64,000 nt of DNA from Duganella sp. BuS-21 (GTDB lineage Bacteria > Pseudomonadota > Gammaproteobacteria > Burkholderiales > Burkholderiaceae_D). Both the position numbers and the translations under genes were made by a program. Where the stretch lies: positions 5,332,001 to 5,396,000 of the forward strand of contig CP097466.1 in NCBI GenBank assembly GCA_041874725.1. Reading direction: 5' to 3'. Shown piece by piece: positions 37,737-46,365 of the stretch. Below the pieces are notes generated by a model that made no database searches, was not told where the DNA came from, and saw only the letters and a program-made list of their open reading frames with translations. Numbering within the stretch: the stretch's first letter is position 1; each line of letters opens with the position of its first letter.

Positions 37737-40427
37737 GTGGGCCTCTCATCTCCCGGCATCGGATCAGGCATCGACGTCAACACCATCGTCAGCAAGCTGA
37801 TGGCGGTCGAGTCCGCGCCGCTGGCGGACTTCGACAAGAAGTCGGCCAGCTACCTGGCGCAGGTGTCGGCATTCGGCAACCTGTCGAGCGCGCTCGGCTC
37901 CTTCCAATCCTCGCTGTCGGGCCTGACATCGCTGTCGGGCTTCCAGACCATGTTGACCTCGCCGGGCGACAGCTCGGTGCTGACCGCCACCGCCAACAGC
38001 CGCGCGGCGGCCGGCAGCTACCGCGTCAACATCACCCAGGTGGCCCAGGCGCAGACGCTGGCCTCGGGCGGCTACAAGACCACCAGCGCGACCATCGGCC
38101 TGGGCGCCAAGACCACCATCAATTTCTCGCTCGGCACCGTCAGCGGCGGCACCTTCGGCATGACCGGCACCCAGCTCGGGGCCAGCCTCAGCACCGGCGG
38201 CCTGACCACGGGCGCGCTCAACATCAACAACACGGCCATCGCCACCGACGGCACCACGCGCAGCGCGCGCCTGCTGGCCGACGCCATCAACGCCAAGAGC
38301 ACCACCACCGGCGTCTCGGCCAAGGCCAACCCGACCGTGACCAGCGCCACCCTGTTCGGCAGCGCCGGCGCCTCCAGTTTCGGCGAGGTCGACACCCAGG
38401 GCGGCGGCAGCTATTCGCTGTCGGTGGGCGGCGTGGAAATCGCGCGGCAAGAGACCGGCGTGGCCGGCGGCGCCGGCGTCAGCGCCGCCGCGCTGGACGC
38501 CGCCTTGAGCGGCAACACGGCCGTGGCGCGCGCGCTGGCCGACGCCAACATCACCGTCAGCGGCACCGCCGCCGACGGCACCTTGCAATTCACCAATGCC
38601 GACGGCTCCAACATCGCCATCGCCGAAGCGGTCACCGGCAGCGTCACCGGCGGCCTGGCCACGGCGGCCGGCGGCACCAACATCGGCTCCAGCACCACGG
38701 CGGTCAGCTCGATCTCGCTGATCTCGGCCGACGGCAGCCCGATCACCGTGGGCGGCACCAACCCGGGCGGCGCCGGCTTCACGGCCGGCGTCGGCGGCGC
38801 CTACCTGGACGCGGCGTTTGCCGCCGACTCCACGCGCACCAGCGGCAACATCGTCATCGACAGCACCAATAACACGCTGCAGGGCATCATGGCGGCGATC
38901 AACAAGGGCAACTTCGGCGTCACCGCCAGCATCGTCTCGGACGGTTCGACCGGCACCGGCGCCACGCCCTACCGCCTGATCCTGACCTCGAGCGCCACCG
39001 GCCAGGCCTCGACCATGAAGATTTCGCTCAACGGCTCGGGCGGCAACCCGCCGGACGCCGCGCTGGAGAGCCTGCTCGGCTACGATCCGGGCGGGGTGCA
39101 GAACATGAGCCAGAAGGCGGCCGCGCTCGACACCAAGGCCACCATCAACGGCATCCAGGTGACCAGCTCGAGCATGGGCATTTCGGAAGCCGTCACCGGC
39201 GTGACCATCAGCGCGCTTAAGGTCGGCAGCTCGACCTTGACGGTGAGCAAGGACTCGGTTGCGCTGACCACCTCGGTCAACGCCTTCGTCAAGGCCTACA
39301 ACGAACTCAACGGCCAGATCGGCAAGCTGACCGCCTACGACGCCGAGACCAAGACCGGCGGCCCGCTGCTGGGCGACTCGACCGTGCGCAACCTGCAGGC
39401 CTCGATCCGCCGTCAGCTGTCGAGCTCGATCACGGGCCTGCAGGGCACCAGCCTGACCAACCTGTCGCAGATCGGCATCTCGTTCCAGAAAGACGGCACC
39501 TTGACCCTCGACAGCAGCAAACTGGGCAAGGCGATCGAGACCAACTTCAACGACATCGCCGGCCTGTTCGCGGCGGTCGGGCGCGGCACCGACACCGACG
39601 TCAAGTTCGTCAGCTCGACCGGCAAGACCCAGGCCGGCGACTACCGCATCGACATCAGCCAGCTGGCGACCCAGGGCACGCTGCAGGGCACCACGGTGCT
39701 GCCGACCGAAACCGTGATCGACCAGGACACCACCTGGACCGTCACCCTGAACGACACGGTGCCGACCAATATCAACAACACCGCCACCATCACCCTGCCG
39801 GCCGGCAGCTACAACCCGAGCCAGCTGGCGACGCTACTGCAGTCGAGCATCAACGGCGTGAGCGCGTTTTCCAGCGCCGGCGCGACGGTCTCGGCCACGG
39901 TGGGCGACGACGGCACGCTCAAGCTGAACTCGACGCGCTATGGCGCCAAGTCCAACCTGACCATCGCCACCGCCAGCGGTACCGCCGTCTCCGACGTATT
40001 CGGCACGGGGACCTCGGTGGCCGGCAAGGACGTGGCCGGCACCATCGGCGGCTACACCGCCATCGGCGACGGCCAGAACCTGACCGGCGCGCCGGGCGCC
40101 CCGGTCGAAGGCCTGAAGCTGACGGTCACCGGCGACACCGTCGGCTCGCGCGGCAGCTTCGGCTTTTCGCAGGGCTATGCCTACCAGCTCAACACGCTGT
40201 CGGCCGGCTACCTCGGCAGCGCCGGCGCGATCACCAGCCGCACCACCGGACTGAACAACACGGTCAAGGACATCACCAAGCAGCGCGACGCTTTCGCCGA
40301 GCGCCTGACCGATATTGAAAAGCGCTACCGCGCGCAGTATTCGGCGCTCGACACCTCGATCGCCAGCATGAACACCACCGCGTCGTTCCTGACGCAACAG
40401 TTCGCCGCCATGTCGGCGAATTCTTAA
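37737..40427 (+). CDS. fliD: flagellar hook-associated protein 2 (filament cap), unusually long
   Basis: Cap protein that folds flagellin at the filament tip; 896 residues against roughly 450-700 in most relatives. The GTG start has AGGAG at 37726-37730. FliD_N is at the start (GIGSGIDVNTIVSKLMAVES), and FliD_C contains AYNELNGQIGKLTAYDAETK and GPLLGDSTVRNLQASIRRQL. The C-terminal coiled coil LNNTVKDITKQRDAFAERL is intact. The extra length is Gly/Ala/Thr-rich sequence in the surface-exposed middle, including repeated ADAINAKSTTTGV-like hook-IN motifs and a segment (about 625-790) resembling a second copy of the exposed domain. Confidence 0.95.
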   Translation: MGLSSPGIGSGIDVNTIVSKLMAVESAPLADFDKKSASYLAQVSAFGNLSSALGSFQSSLSGLTSLSGFQTMLTSPGDSSVLTATANSRAAAGSYRVNITQVAQAQTLASGGYKTTSATIGLGAKTTINFSLGTVSGGTFGMTGTQLGASLSTGGLTTGALNINNTAIATDGTTRSARLLADAINAKSTTTGVSAKANPTVTSATLFGSAGASSFGEVDTQGGGSYSLSVGGVEIARQETGVAGGAGVSAAALDAALSGNTAVARALADANITVSGTAADGTLQFTNADGSNIAIAEAVTGSVTGGLATAAGGTNIGSSTTAVSSISLISADGSPITVGGTNPGGAGFTAGVGGAYLDAAFAADSTRTSGNIVIDSTNNTLQGIMAAINKGNFGVTASIVSDGSTGTGATPYRLILTSSATGQASTMKISLNGSGGNPPDAALESLLGYDPGGVQNMSQKAAALDTKATINGIQVTSSSMGISEAVTGVTISALKVGSSTLTVSKDSVALTTSVNAFVKAYNELNGQIGKLTAYDAETKTGGPLLGDSTVRNLQASIRRQLSSSITGLQGTSLTNLSQIGISFQKDGTLTLDSSKLGKAIETNFNDIAGLFAAVGRGTDTDVKFVSSTGKTQAGDYRIDISQLATQGTLQGTTVLPTETVIDQDTTWTVTLNDTVPTNINNTATITLPAGSYNPSQLATLLQSSINGVSAFSSAGATVSATVGDDGTLKLNSTRYGAKSNLTIATASGTAVSDVFGTGTSVAGKDVAGTIGGYTAIGDGQNLTGAPGAPVEGLKLTVTGDTVGSRGSFGFSQGYAYQLNTLSAGYLGSAGAITSRTTGLNNTVKDITKQRDAFAERLTDIEKRYRAQYSALDTSIASMNTTASFLTQQFAAMSANS

Positions 40428-40454
40428 GCAGTACCGATTAACAGGAGATAAAGT

Positions 40455-40892
40455 ATGTTCGGATCTCGACAAACCGGCGTCAGCGCCTATGCCAAGGTTG
40501 GCATGGAAACCGGCGTGGTCGCCGCCAGTCCCCACAAGCTGATCGTGATGCTGTTCGACGGCGCGCTGGTCGCGCTGAACGCGGCGTTGAACGGCATGCG
40601 CAATGGCAACATCGGCGAGAAGGGCAAATCCATCTCCAAGGCCATCATGATCATCGACAGCGGCCTGCGCGCCGCGCTCGACAAGAAGGCCGGCGGCGAG
40701 ATCGCCGAAGGGCTGGACGCCCTGTACGAATACATGAGCGCGCGGCTGTTGACGGCCAACATCAACAACGACGTCGCCATCATTGAAGAAGTGCAGCGTT
40801 TGCTGACCGAGTTGCGCGACGCCTGGAACGCGATCGCCGACACCCCTGCCGCCACCGGCATGCAAGCTACCCCCAACCTCGCGAGCGCCTGA
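40455..40892 (+). CDS. fliS: flagellin chaperone FliS
   Basis: A 145-residue helical export chaperone that binds the C-terminus of flagellin in the cytoplasm. Diagnostic sequence includes GVSAYAKVGMETGVVAASPHK, LIVMLFDGALVALNAAL and YEYMSARLLTANINND. AGGAG at 40443-40447. It follows fliD by 27 bp. Confidence 0.96.
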   Translation: MFGSRQTGVSAYAKVGMETGVVAASPHKLIVMLFDGALVALNAALNGMRNGNIGEKGKSISKAIMIIDSGLRAALDKKAGGEIAEGLDALYEYMSARLLTANINNDVAIIEEVQRLLTELRDAWNAIADTPAATGMQATPNLASA

Positions 40893-40895
40893 TTT

Positions 40896-41225
40896 ATGAT
40901 GACGATTCAAGATGTCTTATCCGTGTACGCCGCGATGGCCGACCTGACCGAGCAGATGGTGCAGGCTGCCACCCGCTCCGACTGGGATGCCCTGGTCCTG
41001 CTGGAGCAGCGTTGCGCCGCCCACGTCCAGGTGCTGCGTGAACAGGAACCGCAGCAGCCGATGCAGGGCGCCGACCGCGAACGCAAGATCGAGCTGATCC
41101 GCCAGATGCTCAACGCCGACCGCCAGATCCGCGACCTGACCATGCCGTGGATGGCGCAACTGTCCAAACTGATCAATTCCACCGGCACCGAGCGACGCAT
41201 CGTCAACGCCTACGGTAGCGTTTAA
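40896..41225 (+). CDS. fliT: flagellar protein FliT (FliD chaperone)
   Basis: A 109-residue, mostly helical protein in the usual place after fliS. Features are ADLTEQMVQAATRSDWDALVLLEQRC at the N-terminus and ILNxDxxIR-like MLNADRQIRDLTMPW in the middle. In other bacteria FliT binds FliD and, in enterics, FlhDC. The call rests on size, position and these weak motifs. The start may be the first or the second of two consecutive ATG codons. Confidence 0.8.
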   Translation: MMTIQDVLSVYAAMADLTEQMVQAATRSDWDALVLLEQRCAAHVQVLREQEPQQPMQGADRERKIELIRQMLNADRQIRDLTMPWMAQLSKLINSTGTERRIVNAYGSV

Positions 41226-41239
41226 AGCAGGCGCGCGCC

Positions 41240-42862
41240 ATGCTGCCGCGTCTGGACACCCTGGTGACGCCGGTCAAGCCGGCCGACGGCGCCGGTGCGG
41301 GTGCCGGCATCGGCGACGGCCGCCAGGCGGCCTTCCAGCGCGCGGTGCAAAGCCTGGTCGGCCAGACCGTGGCGGCCGAGGTGATGTCCAAGCTCAAGGA
41401 TGGCAGCTACCTGGTCAAGGTGGCCGACAACGCCGTGCGGCTGACGCTGCCAGCCGACACCCAGGTCGGCACCAGCGTGCCGCTCACCGTGCTCAGCGCC
41501 CAGCCGCGTCCGACCTTCCAGCTCGGCACTAGCCAGCCGGGCGCCACGCCCACCCTGTTGTACACCGATGCCGAGGGCGGCGAGCCGGCCGCCAGCCTGC
41601 CGTCGCAAGGCGCGGCGGTCTACGTGCCCGGCAGCGGCAAGCCGGCCGCAGGCGCCACGCCGAGCCTGCCCGGCCAGCCCGGTCAGCCCGCCGTGCCGGC
41701 CGGCGCCGACGCCCAACCGGCGGCCGATGGCGAGGCAGCGCCGGGCCAGCTCAAGCCCGCCATTCCCAATCCAACTCCCGCCAATGCCAACCCTGGCGCC
41801 GCCGGCACGCCCGGCACGGCCGCCCGTCCCGGCTTGCCGACCGGCGCCGCGCCCGCCCCATCAAGCGTGCAGACCAGCGCCGACGCACCCGAGATGGCCG
41901 CCACGCCGGACGCGCGCGCCAACGCCGCCGCACTGGCCGGGCGGCCCGCCGGCGTCGGCGCGGCCACCCCCAACCCTGCCGCCGCCCTGACGACGCCGCC
42001 CGCTGCCGCCCAGCCGCAGCTGGCTGGCCAGGCCGCCGCCGCGCTGGCCGGCGGCGGCGCCCTTCCCGCCGACGCCGTCAAACCGCAAAGCCTGGGCGCC
42101 ACCCTGCTCGGCAAAGCGCCGCTGACGCCGGCCAGCGAACTGCCCGCACTGAGCGCCAACACGCAGCAGGCCACGCTCAGCAGCGCGGCGCGCGTGCTGA
42201 CCACCATCCTCGGCGCGGCGCAGGCGGGCCAGGCGGCGCAAACGGCGCTGATCGGCAAGACCGCGCTGTTCGGCAATGCCGCGCCCGACACCGACCTGCT
42301 GGCGCAAAAGCTGCAGGACACCATTTCCAAGAGCGGCCTGTTCTACGAATCGCACGTGGCGGAATGGGTCAAGGGCGAACGCCCGCTCACCGAGCTGATG
42401 CGCGAGCCACAAATGCAGCGCCTGCTGCAGCAAGGCGGCGACACGGCCACGCGCGCGGCCGGCAACGGTCCCGACCTGAGCGCGGCGCAAATGATCAACC
42501 AGCAACTGCACACGCAGGAGCAACACCGCGTGCTGTGGCAGGGCCAGGCGTGGCCGGGCCAGCAGATGCAGTGGGAAGTGCGGCGCGACCAGCGCGACGG
42601 CGGCAAGGACGGCGGCCAGGCCGAAGGCGAGCCGGAACAGATCTGGCGCAGCGGCGTGCGTTTCCGGCTGCCGCTGCTGGGTGCGGTGTCGGCGGCGGTG
42701 ACGCTGGTCGGCGACCAGGTTCACATCCAGGTACAAACCGACACCGACGGCAGCGCCACCACCCTGCGCGCCTGGGCCGGCCAGCTGGAGAGCGCGATGG
42801 CGGCGGCCGGCGCGCAACTGTCCTCCTTGACCATCAGCCAGGAGGACGGCGATGAAGGATGA
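41240..42862 (+). CDS. FliK-like flagellar hook-length control domain protein
   Basis: A 540-residue protein. The N-terminal ~80 residues contain VGQTVAAEVMSKLKDGSYLVKV. The middle ~270 residues are Pro/Ala-rich and disordered. The C-terminal ~110 residues (VRFRLPLLGAVSAAVTLVGDQVHIQ) resemble the FliK Flg_hook domain. A separate, better-matching fliK lies at 50052, so this is a second FliK-like protein. It overlaps the next gene by 11 bp, which encodes an FlhB C-terminal homologue; FliK's known partner is the FlhB C-terminal domain. Confidence 0.75.
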   Translation: MLPRLDTLVTPVKPADGAGAGAGIGDGRQAAFQRAVQSLVGQTVAAEVMSKLKDGSYLVKVADNAVRLTLPADTQVGTSVPLTVLSAQPRPTFQLGTSQPGATPTLLYTDAEGGEPAASLPSQGAAVYVPGSGKPAAGATPSLPGQPGQPAVPAGADAQPAADGEAAPGQLKPAIPNPTPANANPGAAGTPGTAARPGLPTGAAPAPSSVQTSADAPEMAATPDARANAAALAGRPAGVGAATPNPAAALTTPPAAAQPQLAGQAAAALAGGGALPADAVKPQSLGATLLGKAPLTPASELPALSANTQQATLSSAARVLTTILGAAQAGQAAQTALIGKTALFGNAAPDTDLLAQKLQDTISKSGLFYESHVAEWVKGERPLTELMREPQMQRLLQQGGDTATRAAGNGPDLSAAQMINQQLHTQEQHRVLWQGQAWPGQQMQWEVRRDQRDGGKDGGQAEGEPEQIWRSGVRFRLPLLGAVSAAVTLVGDQVHIQVQTDTDGSATTLRAWAGQLESAMAAAGAQLSSLTISQEDGDEG

Positions 42863-43184
42863 AGCGCCGCGCCGGCCGCTGCAGCAGGCGGTGGCCTTGG
42901 CCTACGACACCGGCAAGCCGGCGCCCAAGGTGGTGGCCAAGGGCCGGGGACTGGTGGCCGAGCAGATCATCCACGTGGCGCAGGAGGCCGGGGTGGCCAT
43001 CCACGAGTCCAAAGAACTTGTCTCGCTGCTCATGGAAGTTGATCTTGACCAACAAATTCCACCTATTCTCTATCGTACAATTGCGGAACTGTTAGCGTGG
43101 CTATATCATATTGAAGCAGCGCAAAAGTCTGGACAACCCTTGCCCCCGGCGCCGGACACCAGCATCCCATTGACCGAAATTTGA
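42852..43184 (+). CDS. small FlhB C-terminal-domain homologue (FhlB-like)
   Basis: A 110-residue protein homologous only to the cytoplasmic export-switch domain of FlhB: AVALAYDTGKPAPKVVAKGRG, IHESKELVSLLMEVDLDQQIP and YRTIAELLAWLYHIE. It has no membrane part and lacks the Asn-Pro-Thr-His autocleavage site, beginning just after where cleavage would occur. Such stand-alone homologues exist in several bacteria and can partly replace the cleaved FlhB fragment. It is coupled to the FliK-like gene. Confidence 0.88.
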   Translation: MKDEAPRRPLQQAVALAYDTGKPAPKVVAKGRGLVAEQIIHVAQEAGVAIHESKELVSLLMEVDLDQQIPPILYRTIAELLAWLYHIEAAQKSGQPLPPAPDTSIPLTEI

Positions 43185-43199
43185 ATCGAGCCACACGCG

Positions 43200-43958
43200 A
43201 TGTACCCACACTTTCAGGATGCGGAATTGGAAAACTGGCACGATTTTGAAGTCGAATCAAAACGGGAAATCTTTTCCCTGCTGCGCGGTATCGGCGAAAA
43301 AAACCAGTTGATCCGCATGTTGATCCAGGGCGAGTCCGACGTCTGCGTCACCTCGATCCTGGATGTGGATGACGCGGCCAACGTGGTCTACCTGGACTGT
43401 TCTATTGATCAGGAGCAGAACAAGCGCATCCTGGCCTCGCGCCGGCTATCGTTTGAAACCACGCTGGACAAGGTGCGCATCCTGTTCGCGGCCGACCAGA
43501 TCGAAGCGGCCGTCTACGAAGGCAACCCGGCCTTCATGATCGCCATCCCGCCGACCCTGATCCGCCTGCAGCGGCGCGAGTACTACCGGATTTCCACGCC
43601 GGTCAGCAACCCGGTGCGGGTGCAGATCGCGCTGCCGGCCGAACTGGGCGGCCCGACCACCTTCCCGCTGGCCGACATCAGCTGCGGCGGCATCGCCATC
43701 CTCGACAATAAAATGATTTTGGGCGAGGCGGTGGGGAAAAACTACGCGGAATGTCGCATCGACCTGCCGGAGATCGGCCAGGTCACCACCTCGCTACAGG
43801 TGCGCAACTCGCTGGACCTGACGCTGCTCAACAACAAAACCAACCGCCGGCTGGGCTGCGAATTCGTCGGCATCTCGCGCGGCAACCTGGCCTACGTCCA
43901 GCGCTACATCACCAAGCTGGAACGCGAGCGCAACGCCCGCATCGCCGGCCTGAGTTAA
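43200..43958 (+). CDS. ycgR: PilZ-domain flagellar brake protein
   Basis: A 252-residue YcgR-type protein that binds cyclic di-GMP and slows the flagellar motor. The N-terminal YcgR domain covers about residues 15-115. The C-terminal PilZ domain has the cyclic di-GMP motif RREYYR (125-130) and DISCGG (159-164), matching RxxxR and D/NxSxxG. A diguanylate cyclase about 8 kb upstream could feed it. Its stop codon is inside the left arm of the large palindrome that separates it from fliE. Confidence 0.93.
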   Translation: MYPHFQDAELENWHDFEVESKREIFSLLRGIGEKNQLIRMLIQGESDVCVTSILDVDDAANVVYLDCSIDQEQNKRILASRRLSFETTLDKVRILFAADQIEAAVYEGNPAFMIAIPPTLIRLQRREYYRISTPVSNPVRVQIALPAELGGPTTFPLADISCGGIAILDNKMILGEAVGKNYAECRIDLPEIGQVTTSLQVRNSLDLTLLNNKTNRRLGCEFVGISRGNLAYVQRYITKLERERNARIAGLS

Positions 43959-44046
43959 AAATTCGGGAGTTAAAAATTGTCAGTTCCGACATTCGGACAT
44001 TTCGCGCGCGAAATGTCCGAATGTCGGAACTGACCCCGAATTTTTA
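43956..44046. repeat. large near-perfect palindrome between ycgR and fliE, likely bidirectional terminator
   Basis: A perfect 56-bp palindrome with no spacer spans 43979-44034, starting GTCAGTTCCGACATTCGGAC and mirrored about 44006/44007. Outside it, TAAAAATTCGGG (43956-43967) pairs with CCCGAATTTTTA (44035-44046). These outer arms contain both convergent stop codons. The left side also has a 12-bp direct repeat GAGTTAAAAATT (43952-43963 and 43967-43978). On the reverse strand the stem is followed at once by AATTTTT, a good fliE terminator. Confidence 0.85.
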
Positions 44047-44388
44047 CACCTGCATATTCATGATCTCGTGATAGGCCGAGACCAGCTTGTTGCGTACCTG
44101 GATCGCGCCCTGGAAGTTGATGCTGGCTTTTTGTTGCGCGATCATCACGTCCGACAGGCTGACGCTGTCATCGCCCATGGCGAAACGCTTGCTCATGCCG
44201 TCCGCTTCCACCTGACTGACGTTGACCGCGTCCAGCGACTTCTTCAAGGCGTCCGAAAACTGTGCCTTCGGCACCGCCGGCGCTTCCGTCTGGATCACCG
44301 GCGGCGTCAGGTTGGGCTTGGTCGCGTGCGCTTTTAACTGCGCTATCATGGCCTGGATCTGGCTGCCGTCTATGCCACCTGTTCTCAT
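44044..44388 (-). CDS. fliE: flagellar hook-basal body complex protein FliE
   Basis: A 114-residue rod-base protein joining the MS ring and export gate to the rod. Signature is QFSDALKKSLDAVNVSQVEA and VSLSDVMIAQQKASINFQGAIQVRNKLVSAYHEIMNM. It is divergent from the fliF operon, as in enterics. The 228 bp between fliE and fliF hold both promoters presumably, but I see no convincing sigma-28 or sigma-54 site. Confidence 0.96.
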   Translation of the reverse strand: MRTGGIDGSQIQAMIAQLKAHATKPNLTPPVIQTEAPAVPKAQFSDALKKSLDAVNVSQVEADGMSKRFAMGDDSVSLSDVMIAQQKASINFQGAIQVRNKLVSAYHEIMNMQV

Positions 44389-44616
44389 TCCTCACTCCTT
44401 ATTATTGCTTTCGTGAAATAAATTCCCACGAGACAAGCAACCGTGGCGTTACAATTACGCACGGCTTTATCAGTGGTGACAGAATACCAAGCACAACACC
44501 GTAGGCCTGCATCGAGCAGGGCCGTAAACGGCGCTCTGTTCCCGCTATTGGATTTCCAGATTACAAGCAATAATGGCCGTATTCCTTCAAGAACCCTTAT
44601 TCGGGACCCAACCATC

Positions 44617-46365
44617 ATGGCCGTAGCGGAAGAAATCGACAACGACACAGTAGCCGGCGCAGCCGACGACGGCGCCGAGAAGCTGCCCTTCATCCAAACG
44701 CCGATGGGGCGCAACTTCCTGCGCGCCGCCGGCGCGGCGGCCGTCATCGCCATCCTGATCGGCCTGTATTTGTGGAACAAGCCGCCCGAGTACGCGGTGC
44801 TGTTTTCCAACTTCACCGACCGCGACGGCGGCGCCATCACGGCCGAACTCGACAAGCTACAGGTCAAGCACAAGTTCGCCGACAACGGCGGCGCCATCCT
44901 GGTGCCGGCCGAGCAAGTCCACGATATCCGCCTGAAACTGGCGGCCCAAGGCCTGCCGAAAGGCGGCAACGTCGGCTTCGAGCTGATGGAAAACCAGAAG
45001 CTGGGCGTGTCCCAGTTCCTCGAACAAGTCAATTACCAGCGCGCCCTGGAAGGCGAACTGGCGCGCTCGGTGATGTCGCTGGCGCCGGTCGAGAACGCCC
45101 GCGTTCACCTGGCGCTGCCGAAACCGTCCGTGTTCGTGCGCGACCAGCAAAAACCGACCGCCTCGGTGATCGTCACCCTGCACCCGAACCGCAAGCTCGA
45201 CCAGCAGCAAACCGGCGCCATCGTCCACCTGGTGGCCTCCAGCGTGCCGGAATTGCTGCCGGCCAACGTCACCGTGGTCGACCAGGCCGGCAACCTGATT
45301 TCCGACCAGAACAAGCCGGGCGCCGGCGGCCTCAACGCCAAGCTCGACGAGCAACAGCTGAAATACGTCAAGGATCTGCAGGCGCAGGTGATCCGCCAGG
45401 TCGAATCCATCGTCGTCCCCATCGTCGGCGATGGCAATGTCCGCGCCGAAGCCGTGGCCGATGTCGATTTCGCCCAGATCGAGCAAGCCACCGAGAACTA
45501 CAAGCCGAACTCGCCGCCGGCCGCCTCCGCCATCCGCAGCCAGCAGAGCAGCGAAACCTCGGGCGGTGGCGTCAACAACAACCCGGGCGGAATTCCGGGC
45601 GCGCTGTCGAACCAGCCGCCGGGCACCGCCACCGCGCCGCTGAACCAGACCGCCCAGGCCAACGGCCCCAACGCGCCGCCGCCGGGCACCGTGCCGGGCA
45701 CGCTGCCGGCCGGCAGCGCCGCCAGCCCGACCCACAAGGAATCGACGACCAATTATGAAGTCGACAAGACTGTGCGCTACGAGCAGCGCGGCATGGGCGG
45801 CCTGCGCCGCCTGACCGTGGCGGTGGTGGTCAACTACAAGCGCACCGTCGATAAGGACGGCAAAGTCACGGTAAAAGCCTATACTCCAGAGGAGATGACC
45901 AAGATCAACGACTTGGTACGTCAGGCCATGGGCTACAACCAGGATCGCGGCGACGCCGTCAGCGTTGCCAACTCGCCATTCGACGGCGTCGACAAGCCTT
46001 ACGAGGCGCCGCCGGAATGGTGGAAAGATCCGGCCAACCTGCCGATGGCCAAGGATCTGGCGAAGTTCCTGATCACCGCCCTGATCCTGCTGTACATCGT
46101 GCTGCGCATCGTGCGTCCGATGATGCGCCCGGTGTTCAAGAAGATCGACGAGATCAACGCGCCGGAGCCGGAACCGGAAGTGCCGGACGAGCCGGTGGAA
46201 GAAGGTCCCGACGACGCCCTCATCGCCGAAGAAGAACTGCGCAAGATGGAAGAGAACACCGCCCGCGGCTACCGCGAAAACCTCGCCATGGCCAAGAAAC
46301 TGGCGGTCGAAGACCCACGCATTGTGGCCAACGTGATCAAGGAATGGATAGGCGCAAATGACTGA
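44617..46365 (+). CDS. fliF: flagellar MS-ring protein FliF
   Basis: A 582-residue inner-membrane ring protein. The first membrane helix is near residues 33-50 (AAGAAAVIAILIGLYLW). The ring-building region follows with YAVLFSNFTDRDGGAI and NYQRALEGELARSVMSL. A Pro/Gly/Asn-rich periplasmic loop spans about 310-375. The second helix is near 487-505 (AKFLITALILLYIVLRIV). The C-terminal FliG-binding tail is acidic. The start MAVAEEIDND lacks a clear ribosome site but alternatives upstream give no FliF-like sequence. Confidence 0.97.
   Translation: MAVAEEIDNDTVAGAADDGAEKLPFIQTPMGRNFLRAAGAAAVIAILIGLYLWNKPPEYAVLFSNFTDRDGGAITAELDKLQVKHKFADNGGAILVPAEQVHDIRLKLAAQGLPKGGNVGFELMENQKLGVSQFLEQVNYQRALEGELARSVMSLAPVENARVHLALPKPSVFVRDQQKPTASVIVTLHPNRKLDQQQTGAIVHLVASSVPELLPANVTVVDQAGNLISDQNKPGAGGLNAKLDEQQLKYVKDLQAQVIRQVESIVVPIVGDGNVRAEAVADVDFAQIEQATENYKPNSPPAASAIRSQQSSETSGGGVNNNPGGIPGALSNQPPGTATAPLNQTAQANGPNAPPPGTVPGTLPAGSAASPTHKESTTNYEVDKTVRYEQRGMGGLRRLTVAVVVNYKRTVDKDGKVTVKAYTPEEMTKINDLVRQAMGYNQDRGDAVSVANSPFDGVDKPYEAPPEWWKDPANLPMAKDLAKFLITALILLYIVLRIVRPMMRPVFKKIDEINAPEPEPEVPDEPVEEGPDDALIAEEELRKMEENTARGYRENLAMAKKLAVEDPRIVANVIKEWIGAND

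Noticed and set aside
44389..44616. Sigma-54 promoter between fliE and fliF (TGGCGTTACAATTACGC)
   Set aside because: The GG and GC elements are 12 bp apart instead of 10, so it does not fit the sigma-54 pattern.
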